From contig NC_133479.1 of assembly GCF_025370935.1 (NCBI RefSeq), positions 2,091,320 to 2,155,319 on the forward strand: a stretch of 64,000 nt of DNA, read 5' to 3'. Shown here in pieces: positions 47,266-59,400 of the stretch. A program made the position numbers and the translations under genes. The stretch is from Choristoneura fumiferana (Eukaryota; Arthropoda; Insecta; Lepidoptera; Tortricidae). The number at the start of each line of letters is the position of its first letter. Positions within the stretch are counted from its first letter, which is position 1. The notes beneath the pieces were generated by a model that searched no databases, was not told the origin of the DNA, and saw nothing but the letters and a program-made list of their open reading frames with translations.

Positions 47266-47722
47266 GTAAGTATCACTGTCAACCAATTACATTCATCATT
47301 ATCATATTTATTTATTTACACATACTAGGCCTATACAAAAAATATGTGTTCATGCAATTCCTGCACTTTCAGCTGTGAAAGCACAGACAAACGTAACTAT
47401 CACCACCTCCACAAAACACTGACGCGTTTCGAACTCAACCAGAGTTGAAGAAATTATTCTACAACGAACTTAAACATGCCTTTTGAATGAAACAATATCT
47501 GTCCGATCTTGCTAAATAGATCTTGTTACACTGCAGTATTTTGGTTAAATATCCACACACATTACACATTATTACAGGACACCAATGTGATAGCGTACAG
47601 TCACCAGCACCAATATCTGACACAACAAGCGTGCATAAATATCTGAAACGACTCTATTTCTAGGGCCGGAAGGACGTGTCAGATATTTTTGCACTCTCCG
47701 CTATGGCAGATATTAATGCTGG
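47266..47722 (+). other. Start of GPCR intron 3, ending at the contig edge
   Basis: Non-coding. The final part (from 47598, CAGTCACCAGCACCAATATC) is one side of an inverted repeat whose other side (inverse of CCAGCATTAATATCTG) runs into the N gap. Confidence 0.6.
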
Positions 47723-47822
47723 NNNNNNNNNNNNNNNNNNNNNNNNNNNNNNNNNNNNNNNNNNNNNNNNNNNNNNNNNNNNNNNNNNNNNNNNNNNNNN
47801 NNNNNNNNNNNNNNNNNNNNNN
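47723..47822. other. 100-base N gap
   Basis: Exactly 100 undetermined bases, the usual placeholder for a gap of unknown size between contigs. The sequence on either side is unrelated: a GPCR intron on the left, a BEL/Pao coding remnant on the right. Confidence 0.99.
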
Positions 47823-50800
47823 GTGCGACACCAACGCACAGACTAACTCAGCTCAAGTTATAAAAGCTCACAGCCTGAACCTGACGTATCTGCTCACGAT
47901 ATTTGCAAAGGTCTTGAGAGGTTCTGGGAGTCAGAAGAACCCAAGCCCATATACAAACTAGCCCGTTACAAGAGCAGTGCGAACAAATTTTCCGCACCAC
48001 AACCACTCGAGAACCATCAGGCCGTTATATGGTAGCATTACGTTTCTTCCCGATCCGCCGACCCTAGGCAATACTCATGCTATCGCGCTACGTAGGTTCT
48101 CAATCTCGAAAAGAAGCTACAAGCAAATCCGCCCCTCCGCTCAAAATATAGACTTTATGAATGATTATCTCAACTTGGGACACATGTCACCTTGTCACCC
48201 AAGTACCTTCGCAACAAGCCTCACTCTACATCCTCATCATGGCATCTCAAATCGGGACAGACAAGCTCCGCACTGTATTTGATGGTAGCAGCAAAAGCTC
48301 AAATGGCGTCAGTCTCAACGATTGTCTGCACACAGGTCCCGCTCTCCAACAGATATTGTTGACATTATCATGTCTTTTAGGACACATCCGGTAGTCTTCA
48401 GTACTGACATCAAAATGATGTTCAGGAACATACTTATCCACCCAGATCATAGACAGTATCAACTCATTCTCTGGCGGTCCTCCCCGACCAGCCGCTGCTC
48501 ACATATGCGCTCAATACCGTCACGTATGGTTTACGGTCAAGCCCGTACCATGCCATCCGCACTCTGCTCCAACTAGCCGATGACGAAGGTCACCGCTATC
48601 CTCAAGCTGCTCAAGTAATACGCCACTCAATTTTCGTTGACGATATACTCTGTGGTCATGATTCCGTGGAGTCTGCTCGGCACTCCAAACCGAGTTAATT
48701 AACCTACTTGCCCTAGGTGGCTTCAGCTCAGTAAATGGACCTCAAACTCTTCCCAGCTCCTTGAACGGTTTCCAGATGACCAGTGTGACATGCCTAAAGA
48801 CTTTGACATCAGACGGAATCGAATTCCATTAAAGTATTGGGTATTCAATGGATTCCTCAATCGGATGAGTTCACTTATCGCATCTCTCTCCCCCCACTTA
48901 CCCAAATCACCAAGCGCTCTATCCTCAGCACAGTGGCGTCTCTCTATGACCCCAACGGTTGGGTTACACCAGTAAATATTCGCGCAAAGATTCTATTACA
49001 AAGTTATGGCTTCTGAAACTGGGATGGGACGAGCCCACTCCCGATGAAATCCAAACGGAAATGCAGCACATTTCAGAAGATCTGCCTCAACTCTCATGTC
49101 TCCGTATACCTCGGCACATTTGCAAATATAAGCCCACGTCTACATACTCGCTGCACGGATTCGCAGACGCATCAGAAGCTGGTTTCGGTGCCGTCATATA
49201 CCTTCATGAGCTCAATGCCAATGGACAGGTCAATGTAAATCTAGTCATTGCCAAGTCAAAGGTTGCGCCTATCAAGAATCGGCTCACAATCCCAAAACTG
49301 GAGCTATCAGCTGCAGCTCTTTTATCACAGCTCATGACTAGGGTGTCAACTAAATTGTCTGCTCACATTACTATCGACCAGCATACCTGTTGGTCAGATA
49401 GCACGATCGTTTTAGCGTGGCTAAACACGTCACCTCACCGACTTCAAACTTTCGAGGCCAACCGAGTTAGTAAAATAACGTCTAGTCCAATCAGCTCCAC
49501 GTGGAGACATGTTCCACGCATCTCAACTCAGCCGACTGTGCAAGCAGAGGAATGTCAGCCCAATCTCTCTCAAATCATGACCTCTGGTGGTCTCCCAGTT
49601 GGCTCAAAGAACCTCCGAGCACCTGGCCCCAGATGCCGACAGCTTTGGGTCATCATGTATTACCAGGCCTTAAGCCAAAAAAGGTTCCAGCTCATATAGC
49701 AATACCCGATCTCGATCACGACTTGCTTACCCGCTTCAGCTCTCTTGACAAGCTCGTCGGAGTGACGGCTTGTATCAAGCGCTTTATTTTCAATTGTAGA
49801 CACAATCCCGAAGTACGACGCTTTGGTCCGCTCACAGCTAATGAGCGTAAGGACGCTCTGTTATTCTGGGTCTGCTCTGTTCAGCAAAATGAGTTTTCTG
49901 AGGATATTCATCGCCTTAAAACGAATAAGCTTTGTACCGCGCGACTTCAGCGCCTCTCACCATTTCTGAAAGACGGTCTCTTGAGAGTCGGTGGCCGTCT
50001 CTCTCACGCCTCAATTCGGTACGACGCTCAACATCCACTCATTCTACCCAGCTCTAGCCCACTCGTAGTCCGCATCATTGATCACTGCCATAAAATATAC
50101 TGTCATCCTGGCGCCGACACTTTACATGCTATTTTACGTCAGCAATTCTGGATACTGTCCGCACGGCGGGCAATCCGAAGTCGGGTGTTTAAATGTATTA
50201 GATGTTTCCGATGTCGCGCTCAACCTGACGCCCCACTTATGGGTGACCTTCCAGCAGATAGAGTTACCCCTCAGCCCGTATTTAGCCAAGTGACGACTGA
50301 CTTTGCCGGCCCGTTTCTCGTTAAGTCTAGCACGTTGCGAAACGTTAAACTTTTGAAAGCATATTTTTGTATATTCGTGTGCCTTTCAACTAAGGCGGTT
50401 CACTTGGAGGCCGTCTCCGCTCTAACCACAGAAGCCTTTCTCGCGGCTTTACAACGGTTTGTATCGCGACGTGGAACACCGATTTTGATTAGATCAGATT
50501 GCGGCACGAATTATGTAGGCGCTCGAAATCAGCTCATTGACGTTCAGAACTTTCTCATGGCAAATAATGATGCAATCACACACAAACTTGCAAGTCAGCA
50601 CATAACCTGGTTGTTAACCCCCCAAAGGGGGCCTGGTTTGGCGCATTACATGAAATTAATGTGAAATCAACAAAGCAGTTGCTTTACCGTGTAATTGGTG
50701 AACAACACCTTACCTTTGAGGAATTCTGCACATTGCTGGCCCGAATCGAGGCCGTACTCAACTCTCGACCTCTCTGCCCACTTTCGTCCGACCCATCGGA

Positions 50801-51248
50801 CTTTGAACCCTTAACTGCCGGTCATTTTATAATAGGCCGTCCGCTCACTGCTCTGCCCGAACCGTCTTTTAACAATAGACCAATTTCTGCTCTAAAACGG
50901 TTTCAGCTCATACAAGCTCTCTCTCAACGCTTTTGGACATTGTGGACCGGATCCTACCTCCATACCCTTCAAACCCGCTCCAAATGGCTTTCCTCTTCCT
51001 CACCTCCTCAAGTTGGCGAACTCGTGCTCATAAAAGAAGACGACCTCCCACCGCTCCAATGGAGGCTGGGACGAATTACCCGCACAATACCTGGAAAGGA
51101 TGGAGTGATCCGAGTGGTGGATCTGGACACGGCTCACGGACATCTGCGCAGACCTGTGCTTAAGATAGCCAGGCTGCCGTTGGATTCAGCTCAAGAAGAG
51201 GCCTTTCCCCGGGCCCCCCAGGATGTTCCCGCCACGCGGGACGACTAA
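47823..51248 (+). pseudogene. BEL/Pao retrotransposon pol, 5'-truncated and frame-broken
   Basis: Order on the plus strand: reverse transcriptase pieces in changing frames (QYQLILWR at about 48460, FVDDIL at about 48634), RNase H (HGFADASEAGFGAVIYL, 49156), integrase with zinc finger (HPGADTLHAILRQQFW, RCFRCRAQP) and catalytic core (QVTTDFAGPF, IRSDCGTNYVG), then the C-terminal domain (GELVLIKEDDLPPLQW). At least three frames are used from 48959 on (48959-49699, 49501-50664, 50661-51248), with more breaks upstream. The 5' part is lost at the gap. It lies antisense in what should be an intron of the CDKAL1-like gene. Confidence 0.88.
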
Positions 51249-51590
51249 CCATTCATCTCCTGAATCATTCGCTCACTCACTCATTCGAAGCGCGGCGCGA
51301 GCGCTGCGCCCGCCCAGTCAAGTAATCGAAGCTGCCGCGAGAGGTCGTATCATTCGCTCCGCTCTGCGCTCGCTTAGCTCGATATATGCTACCTACCGGC
51401 CGGTACTAGAACTTGTGAAAGTGTGACAGTGCAGTGTCAATCCAGCTCAGTCCTCAGGGAAAGGATTACCATCAGCTCATCTCCGTTTCGCGGCGTTACC
51501 GCTGCGAAAGCCAGTTCACCACACGTAAGTCCTTTCCCATTTCTCCCACTTTCTCACTCATCGTCGAATGTGAGCCCCCAGCGCTTACAA
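51222..51590 (+). repeat. Probable 3' LTR of the BEL/Pao element
   Basis: Starts TGTTCCCGCC just before the pol stop codon and continues through GC-rich, promoter-like sequence. The right end is uncertain (a CTTACA at about 51588 is one candidate) because the left LTR is missing for comparison. Confidence 0.4.
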
Positions 51591-51846
51591 GTTGTAAGTG
51601 GAGGTAAGCAGGGCTCTCCAAATATTTTACAGACCCAGGCGGGTTGCATGCATCCTGAACAAGTTTGAAAAACACTGCATTGCATTATGCTTTCAATGAC
51701 ATCTGTTGATTATAAATAAAAGTTAACATTTTCATAAATGAATGATTGATTCATAAATGGGTCTTTATTCGGCACTCATAACTAACTGCACACTGGCACT
51801 CATGACGGATGTATTTTGCAATTCTTAGTAAAAACATATTATTTAC

Positions 51847-52021
51847 TTGAAATGATCTTCTGAAGGGCTCTTGACGGTGCAAGAGTTGAGGAGCCACAGT
51901 TGCGCCTGCCACTTGTCCTCGGTGAGCGGGTACCCTGCCGCTGCCAGCAGCCCCGCCATGTACTCCGAGTCCGAGTTGTTGTGTGCACAGCCCCATGTCT
52001 TCACATAGATTGTTTGAGTAC
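51847..52021 (-). CDS. CDKAL1: CDKAL1-like tRNA methylthiotransferase, coding exon 2 (MTTase N-terminal domain)
   Basis: Minus-strand exon bounded by a CAG acceptor (52024-52022) and a GTAAAT donor (51846-51841). It encodes 57 complete codons plus two bases at each end and has no stop in this frame. The peptide includes KTWGCAHNNSDSEYMAGLL and LWLLNSCTVKSPSEDHF, the conserved opening of the methylthiotransferase N-terminal domain. Two visible cysteines (WGC, NSC) correspond to ligands of the auxiliary 4Fe-4S cluster. The leading GT completes the glycine codon left open by exon 1 at 53644, giving the PG-TQTIYVKTWGC junction expected for this family. Codon use is GC-rich compared with surroundings, as expected for a conserved exon. 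Later exons, including the radical-SAM CxxxCxxC, are not in the window. A BEL/Pao element occupies the downstream intron in antisense. Confidence 0.9.
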
Positions 52022-52664
52022 CTGATGAAGTTGCGTAAGATTAGGGTAATTATGTCAAAATCATAAAAATACCGACAGAAACTGTTATTAAGTCAAAATT
52101 TTAAAAACACAAAAACCAGAAAAATTGCATTATACAGGTAATATTAGCCTGACGCATTGTTGGTTAGTTACGTATGTACTTTACTTGAAAACAAAACCTT
52201 TAGGTACATGCCTATCTAATAGTTAACAACTAACTAACGGGGAACATTGATCCCTAGGACAGTTCATGTTAGTGATGGGTTGTGTTGATGTAACTTAACT
52301 TTTTTATAGGCAAAGGCGTGATTTGCATTCAGCCATGTTGGTAAACATATTTTAAAAATATAATCTGCATTTCTAATGCTTGTTATGTTGTTGTTGTAGT
52401 AATGATTTAAGTTTTTTGGCATAGGTTAAGTTGGTAAAATTTAAAGTTTTCCAAAAATAAAAATGAACCCATTTAATTTCTTGTCATAATTTTTTACCCA
52501 GTAAACACGCGTTTGTTATAGGAACCAGGTCATTTATATAGTTTCTCATGAAAATTTGTTGTGTGCTTGCGAGATTATTTTGCTTGCGAACAACTCAACA
52601 ACTGCACTGCACAACACTGAAAGCGTACTATAAATAAATTAATTAATATCACTGGAAAATTCAC

Positions 52665-52900
52665 ACCAATTGACCTAGTCCCAAAGTAAGCTTAGCAAAG
52701 CTTATGTTATGGGTACTAAGCAACAGATAAATATAATTATATAGATATAGATATAGTTAAATACACATTAAACACCCAAGACCCGAGAACAAACATTCAT
52801 ATTTTTATGCAAATATTTGCCCCGACACGGGAATCAAACCCCGGACCTCAAGCTTTGTAGCCAGGTTCTCTAACCACTTGGCCATCTGGTCGTCTAAACT
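52665..52900 (-). mobile_element. tRNA-derived SINE
   Basis: Reverse copy of the 32015-32290 family. Read on the minus strand: GGCCAAGTGGTTAGAGAACC (box A region), GGGTTTGATTCCCGTGTCGG (box B), TCGGGTCTTGGGTGTTTAAT, and an ACTTTGGGACTAGGTCAATT end. It sits 10 bases left of the visible start of the right arm. Confidence 0.7.
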
Positions 52901-53108
52901 GTGTTATGCACTAGTTGATATCCTCCAAACAAAGTAAGTTTTGCAGGACGTAAACATAAAGTCTAATTGAGATAATTTCTTGTAAATGTGAAGAATTGTT
53001 ATAATTCCAACGGAATATCATTGTAATGGCATATATCTACCTAAAATTAATAAATGATATTGTTAGACACTTTCAATTTGATTGTAATGTAACGGTGACG
53101 CCACTAAA

Positions 53109-53408
53109 AGGATGTGTCGTGGGAATAACTGTCTGTGTCATAGGGATAAAGGTTCCCGGGCCGACTATAATATTTTACAAAAGTTAAAAACCCAGATTAA
53201 TAAAAAAAACGGGATTAAGTCCACAAATGATAAAAGGTCAAAAATCCGGAAAAACCCGGACCTATGGACAGGATATTTTTCATGTAAAGGAAATACCCTT
53301 CTTAATTACATAATTAGTTTATAGAACATCAAAGTTCATGTAAAAGAGGCTAGAGTGCTGGCTGATAGGTATCTAATTATTTACAATAGAGAATACAATC
53401 TTTGAAAA
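53109..53408. other. About 290 bp present only in the right arm
   Basis: The left arm joins directly at about position 193-200. Contains GGAAAAACCCGGACCTATGG, which recalls the CCCGGA words of the hAT MITE at 36773-37101, so a diverged relative is possible. The ends are not clear. Confidence 0.4.
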
Positions 53409-53643
53409 ACTTTGGTGGCAAACAAAACAATATTCATCATCAACACAAGAAGTTTCAAATTGTTTTACGAGGCTGACGAACTGCAAGGAGAAGAATATTT
53501 ATTTCATCGCTAATGTCTCTAATGTAGGTACCTAGGAGAAATTTATTTATTTATTAGACATGCCAACAGTACATGAACAAGACATAACATAACAAGTACA
53601 TAATACAAACAGAAATAACAAAAAAACACAACTTAGAGGTTAC

Positions 53644-53816
53644 CTGGTACGACGCTCTCTAATATAACTTTTTCTACCGGCTCGGCGTCCTTCACCCGCT
53701 TTTTGGATCGCACATTCACATTTTTCCTACTAGAATATCTTTCTTTTGGGAGTTATATCCTGTGAAGATATTAAATCTTCAATATCGTCAATAATTTCAT
53801 CACAAGCACCTGGCAT
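53644..53816 (-). pseudogene. CDKAL1: CDKAL1-like coding exon 1, right copy, with one-base frameshift
   Basis: Near-identical to the exon at 434-605, but one extra base in an A run (T run on the plus strand, near 53746) breaks the frame after residue 24 and causes an early stop. One further substitution turns a Glu codon into Val in the basic segment. Start and GTAACC donor are intact. The downstream exon at 51847-52021 lies on the same side and strand with the right phase, so this is the copy physically linked to exon 2. The break is either a sequencing or assembly homopolymer error, or a real null allele. Because it sits in a homopolymer and everything else is preserved, error is more likely. 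Confidence 0.8.
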
Positions 53817-54846
53817 TTTTTTTTTGACAAACAGATAGAGACAAACATACCGACAGCTGTCTTGGCTGGGGGTAAAATAAATAGATGTACGGTCCGAATT
53901 GAAGAATTCCATCATTTTAAGGTAAAAAGAAAATACAGTTGTAGTCAATACAAAAAAAAAAAAGAAAAATTTGCAACTATAAATTTAATTGGGCAAAAAT
54001 AATAGCAAAGCTTAAGCAAAGTAAAGCAAATGGTCAATTTGGACTCTACAAATTGCGTGCGGTGCATCGTTTACACACCACCGCCACGAACGTGAGACCG
54101 CAACGTATTGTATTATTCATTCAAGTACGTTGTACGTTACTAAAGTCGTGTAAATCAGTCCGTAAAAAAAATATTGTCTATGGGCTGAGTTTCCGGAGCG
54201 AAAGATTTGCCGCCAAAATTGAGTTTCATCATATATAAATAATACGTGTACCTACTGTGAATTTTACAGTTTACCATAAATTGCATTATCAAAAATTCAA
54301 TCGAAAGCAATAAAATAAATACGCAATTAAAACTTAATTTGTCAAGGTCCCATCGCCTTTACAATGATTGTAAACGCTGTACAATCGTACGACTTACGTA
54401 ATAAATTAGCAACGGTACACAAAAAAATATGAACCCCAATAAATTGACACATCCGATAAAATATCGCATCTTACTATAAAATACTACTGACAATGCCAAC
54501 TTTAACTAATCGTGGACGATGACTCTATTGAAAGGAATTAGGGTTTATAATCGCGTGATTTTATATTGGGTGTTTTATAGAGGAGACAATGGGTCGTACA
54601 GCTGCTAATGTTATGGTAATGGTCCCCTTCGACCCGAACGTATGGCGTCTTTTATCCTGTGGTTGCATTGGTTCACTGGAAATATTGACTGTTGTATGGC
54701 AGTGTCATTTCATTACGATGTAATGCACAAGTTAGCGGGATCTTAGTTGTGTATGAGTATGACGCAATAAAATAGAATAGAATAGAATAGAAATGTTTTA
54801 TTCGCTCTTTGCACATTAAGTATATAAAACATTATTTAAAAAAAAA

Positions 54847-55493
54847 CCGGCCAAGAGCGTGTCGGACACGCACAAAATAGGGTTCTGTAGCCATTACGAA
54901 AAATTTAAGTAATATTTTTCTAAGGATTTCGTATTTTATACGGAATCTTCCAAGTTTAGGTATATTTTATACTTTAGGCTATTTACTCATAAAATAACTA
55001 CTAATAATTCTCAAGCAAACTTAGCCGTTATAGTTTTCCTTGAAAGTTTGATATACTTAGGTACTTACTCATCCTGAATTTTTTCCATCCACCTATTTAG
55101 ATTTCAGAGGGGGCGGGACCGTCGATTTTAATGAAAATTTGCAATTTAAAGTTGAATATTTCGCAAACATATCACTAAATCGAAAAATCGTCTTAGCAAA
55201 CCCTAACCCGTGTTTTTAAAAGACCTATCCAACGATACCCCACACTATAGGCTTGGATGAAAAAAAAAATCACTCCCACTTTACGTCTATGGGAGGTTTA
55301 TGGGTATTTTTTTAAATTTTTTATTGTACCATTTTGTCAGCATAGTTTACCATTATATTCCGTGCAAAATTACAGCTTTCTAGCATTGATAGACCCTGAG
55401 CAAAGGCGCGGACGGACAGACAGACAAAAAGACAGATATGGCGAAACTATAAGGGTTCCGTTTTTGCCATTTTGGCTACGGAACCCTAAAAAG
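54847..55493 (+). repeat. Lepidopteran interspersed repeat, full copy (right arm)
   Basis: Counterpart of 2083-2681 with the head and tail motifs intact. The 5' part is better preserved here (GTGTCGGACACGCAC and AGGGTTCTGTAGCCA). Confidence 0.75.
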
Positions 55494-56137
55494 CGGAACA
55501 TGCACGCTGAAAAATATTCTTTAATTTTTTTTTAAATTTCATAGCGCCGCCAGTCTATAGAACTTTTACTACTTGTACTATTACTTATTCTGTGCTTTTA
55601 CATTTTCTTACACTGTGACGCCGTGCCGGCACGGCACGCGCCTTGCATAGTGTTACCAGTTTACCAGTAATAATAAATTACTGGGCATTAAGGATGAATA
55701 GTCAGATGTTAGAAGACAAAATCTTATAAGCATTTATGCAAAATTATGGTAAGTAATTTAGATGATTTCATTATATAACAATAATTAAAAAATTGTACAT
55801 GTAAATGCAACTGAAATTTTAATACGGAACACCAGGTGTAGTGCTGACATTGGAATAGGTAAGAATGAAAAATTAATGTCCAGACCAACAGCCAAATATG
55901 CGGTGACCCTAAAATTAAATCGTTTACTTGTCATAAAACAATAATGTCGATATGGCAACAAATGAGCATAAAGATACGTTTTCCCGTTTTGAGCGTAAAT
56001 CCTTGACTAAGTAGCATTGTAGATTGCAGAATCAGTTAAAATCGTGAATGGTGTGCACTGGCTTAGCATTTAGCACCATAACATTATTCTGCAGAAATCA
56101 CACAGCTATTTTCTATTTTATGTGTAAAGGGGTTTAA

Positions 56138-56172
56138 GTCGAACTCAGCTGTTCAACTTCTGCAGAATTTAA
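56138..56172. other. 35-bp insertion at the centre of a palindrome, right arm only
   Basis: Splits the AAAGGGGTTTAACCCCTTT palindrome seen intact at 4402-4420, leaving TTTAA on both sides (56133-56137 and 56168-56172). Confidence 0.7.
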
Positions 56173-56289
56173 CCCCTTTTTCACTAGAGCCCCAGAATTG
56201 ATGTGTCTACTCTACTATACCCGGTTATTTACGCATTGCACTCTGGCAACACTACTTCCAAAACGCCAGCTGCACAACAAACAAAACAG

Positions 56290-56430
56290 TCAGTTGCATT
56301 ATAGCTTCGCGGTGTGTTGTGTTCTGAGTGCCTCGTTCCTGACTTTTACGAACTGTTTATAATTTTAATTGATCACAATTATTGTCTTTCGAACTGTTGT
56401 GTTGGTCATTTGTTGGTGTACCCTTTTGTG
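56290..56430 (+). promoter_or_regulatory. Candidate initiator and non-coding first exon (right arm)
   Basis: Right-arm counterpart of 4529-4669 with the same TCAGTT initiator and GTGAGT donor and only two or so base changes. The conservation may only reflect recent common origin of the two arms. Confidence 0.25.
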
Positions 56431-56439
56431 GTGAGTTTG

Positions 56440-59400
56440 TTTTGATTTTAGTACGATATTTTTTTTCCAAATACTAAATAAACTTCAATTTGAAATATTG
56501 ACAAAAAGGTAAAAGAAAAATATTTAATGTAGTATAGTTGAACACAGTTTTACTTATACACTTAAACATGCTCGGTTTCATGGTAAATTATCGTAATTTT
56601 TAATTATAAATGGTACAAAATTTTATACTTACAAAAATTAAGTTTTTGGTGGTAGATTTGTTGAAATTATTTTGTTAACATTAACATCACAATATCATCA
56701 TCTATTTAATTGATGGGACATTCTTTCTAAATAAGCGTTTATTTTTATTCTGAATGAATACTTATTTTTGAAATTTCAATCCCAAATAGCAATAAGATAC
56801 GGCGCCGGCAGTGTGTCCCGCCAAGTTCGACATTTCCCTCTCCGACATGTTTAAGTTTAGCTTTCTGAAAGAATGATATAAAGTAAAACAATAATTAAAC
56901 ATTTTTTGCAATATTGAAATATTATTAAGACGATTTATTATTTTATAAGTACTCATGATACTAAAATGAAACAATTTAATTTTATAAGCTAGAAAATTAT
57001 TAACAGTGTTGTTTAAATTCCACCTACATTTTTAGGTGGGTAGTGGGGACAGATACGTAGGTAGGTAGGTATTAGGTATCCCTAGTTTTCTTTTATCATT
57101 ATTGAAACAAAAATGACAGCTCAAAGGTACTAGGTATGCATAAGTGGAAGGACGTAACCGTAACTTGACGTAAGTCATAATGGGTTAGTTTCTGCTCTCG
57201 ACTGTGATATAAACAGGGTGGGCAGGCACAGGCATCTCGTTTCTTTAGCCGAACCAAGGCCGTCATGGTTTGTGAACCCTAACCGAGGGATCCCACTGTA
57301 TAGGGTATTAGGGTGTCTTTGTTTGGTAGTAATAACCATTTGAGAAACTTACGACGTTCTCAAACGCTCGTTTTAATCAGTAAGCACGAATGTCCCAGGA
57401 ACAAATGTATTCTTACTTTGACTATTGGAATAGTTTTCGTTTGTTCTATACTTTGTTTTATAAAATAATGTAGGTATAACGTATTTTTTGCTCCTTTTTA
57501 TTATGTGAGTGACAACTAAGACTGCGATACTTTTTTTATACATATATATACCTAAATAGGCCAGCGTTTGATCACAATAACGCCTGACCGTAAGCGAAGA
57601 TGTGGACACCCTAACCTAGATTTGAAGACTGCTCGATTGTAGCTACTTATTAGGAACCACAAACGCAAATACTTACACATCCCACTAACTAACATTAAAA
57701 ATGCGAAAATTTATAAGTCTGTTTGATTGTTTGTAACATTTTCACATCTAAACCACTGAACCGATTCAGATGAAAGTACCTGGGCGACCGAGCTTTGCTC
57801 GGGCTAAAACTCGGTAATAAGCGTTTTCCCAGAGATAAGACCAAGTTAGGTCGATTTGTCATCCCCGAAAACCCCCACATACCAAATTTCATCGAAATCG
57901 TTGGAGCCGTTTCCGAGATTCTGATTATATATATTCTTATTATAGAATTGCTCGTTTAAAGGTATTAGATTCAATATACAGATAGTTTAAGTCCCGGGGA
58001 TGGACATAGGATAGTTTTTTGGAAAATTGCAGCTTCAACAATAATCTATTCTATTATTCTTAAGACATTTTGAAATAGAAATTTTTAATGTCAGGGTAAA
58101 AACGACAGTTTAGAGGAAGTGCACCTGAATCTTCCTGCCACTCACGCGCGCATTTTGAACACCTGTTTCTGTTTCACAAAAAAACTAAGTTGTTCCGTTT
58201 TAACCTTTCGTACGATAGACTAGCTAGCTAAAGAAATTTTGAAAAAAAAACATGTATTTTGACTAGGCATTTTATTAATATTTTGTTACAGCGTCCATAA
58301 TCATATAAATTAACAGTTTTTTTTTAATACTTAATGGCACAAAAAAATTACCACAGCTACTCTAAAAAAAGAAAAAGAACCGTTTGAACCATTTATCACG
58401 AGACGTTCAAAAATCAACATATATCTACGTACCTTCAACATTTATTGTACCTAATTATAGCACTATTTACTGTTAAAAAGAAATAGCGCTTTGCGTTTGT
58501 GAGGACGGACGGACAGGAGCCTAAGTGCCCGTTGGTGCCCTTTACGTACGGAACCCTTACCAGGATAATTTAGTTTTAATTGTAACTTGATAAGACTTGA
58601 GTTCTAGATTAATTGGCAACCGTAATTTAAATTAAATAATCAGGAGTTCAAAAGTTATCGACATTGTTCGCACTCGATTTGCGTATGCGTCGTTAACTGA
58701 ATATGCAATAAACCTACTTTGTAATGACATTAAAATACTAAACATTATTGCTAACACATTATGAAATCAAAGTTTAATTTACGAGTCTCGTATTATAACT
58801 GCCACATTTCTGTGGAAATTTTGGAACTTACGTTCTAAATGTTACTAAACTGACCTGACACGGATATAGGCTGGTTTTATAAATAAATATCATAGGACAA
58901 TTAACATCAATTGCACCCAAAGTAAGTAAAGCTTATGTTATAGGTACTACCTCTCTAGTTAAACATACTTAATTAGATAGTTATTACTTGAAGTTAAAAG
59001 TAACGCCACAAACACAAATGTCACTATCTACACATACTGAGTTTTTCATGTGCATACGAATAACTAGCTAAAATCCACAGCTTCATTTGCATACAAAACG
59101 TGCCTGTTTTAGACTGAAGTTAGCAGAAACACGTGCGCACAGTCAAGTGTTGTAGACATGTAGGTCATTTATCCCTGTCATAATTAGCAGAGCGATGACG
59201 ACATTGACATATATTTGATGCTAATTGGTTGCATGTTAATTATTGCTTTGACTCATAGAAAATAAAGGTAAGATCCGTGATCTGTCTGTACAAGTGTAGT
59301 GAGAGTGTGTAACGGTTTTACGTCGCTTTTTATCAAAAAAGCGTATTTATCGTATCGTGCTCTCTCAAATACCCATCAAGTATAGTGTCTTCAGTACCCA

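Noticed and set aside
47689..47961. Reading frame across the N gap
   Set aside because: The frame is created by translating unknown bases; the flanks are unrelated.
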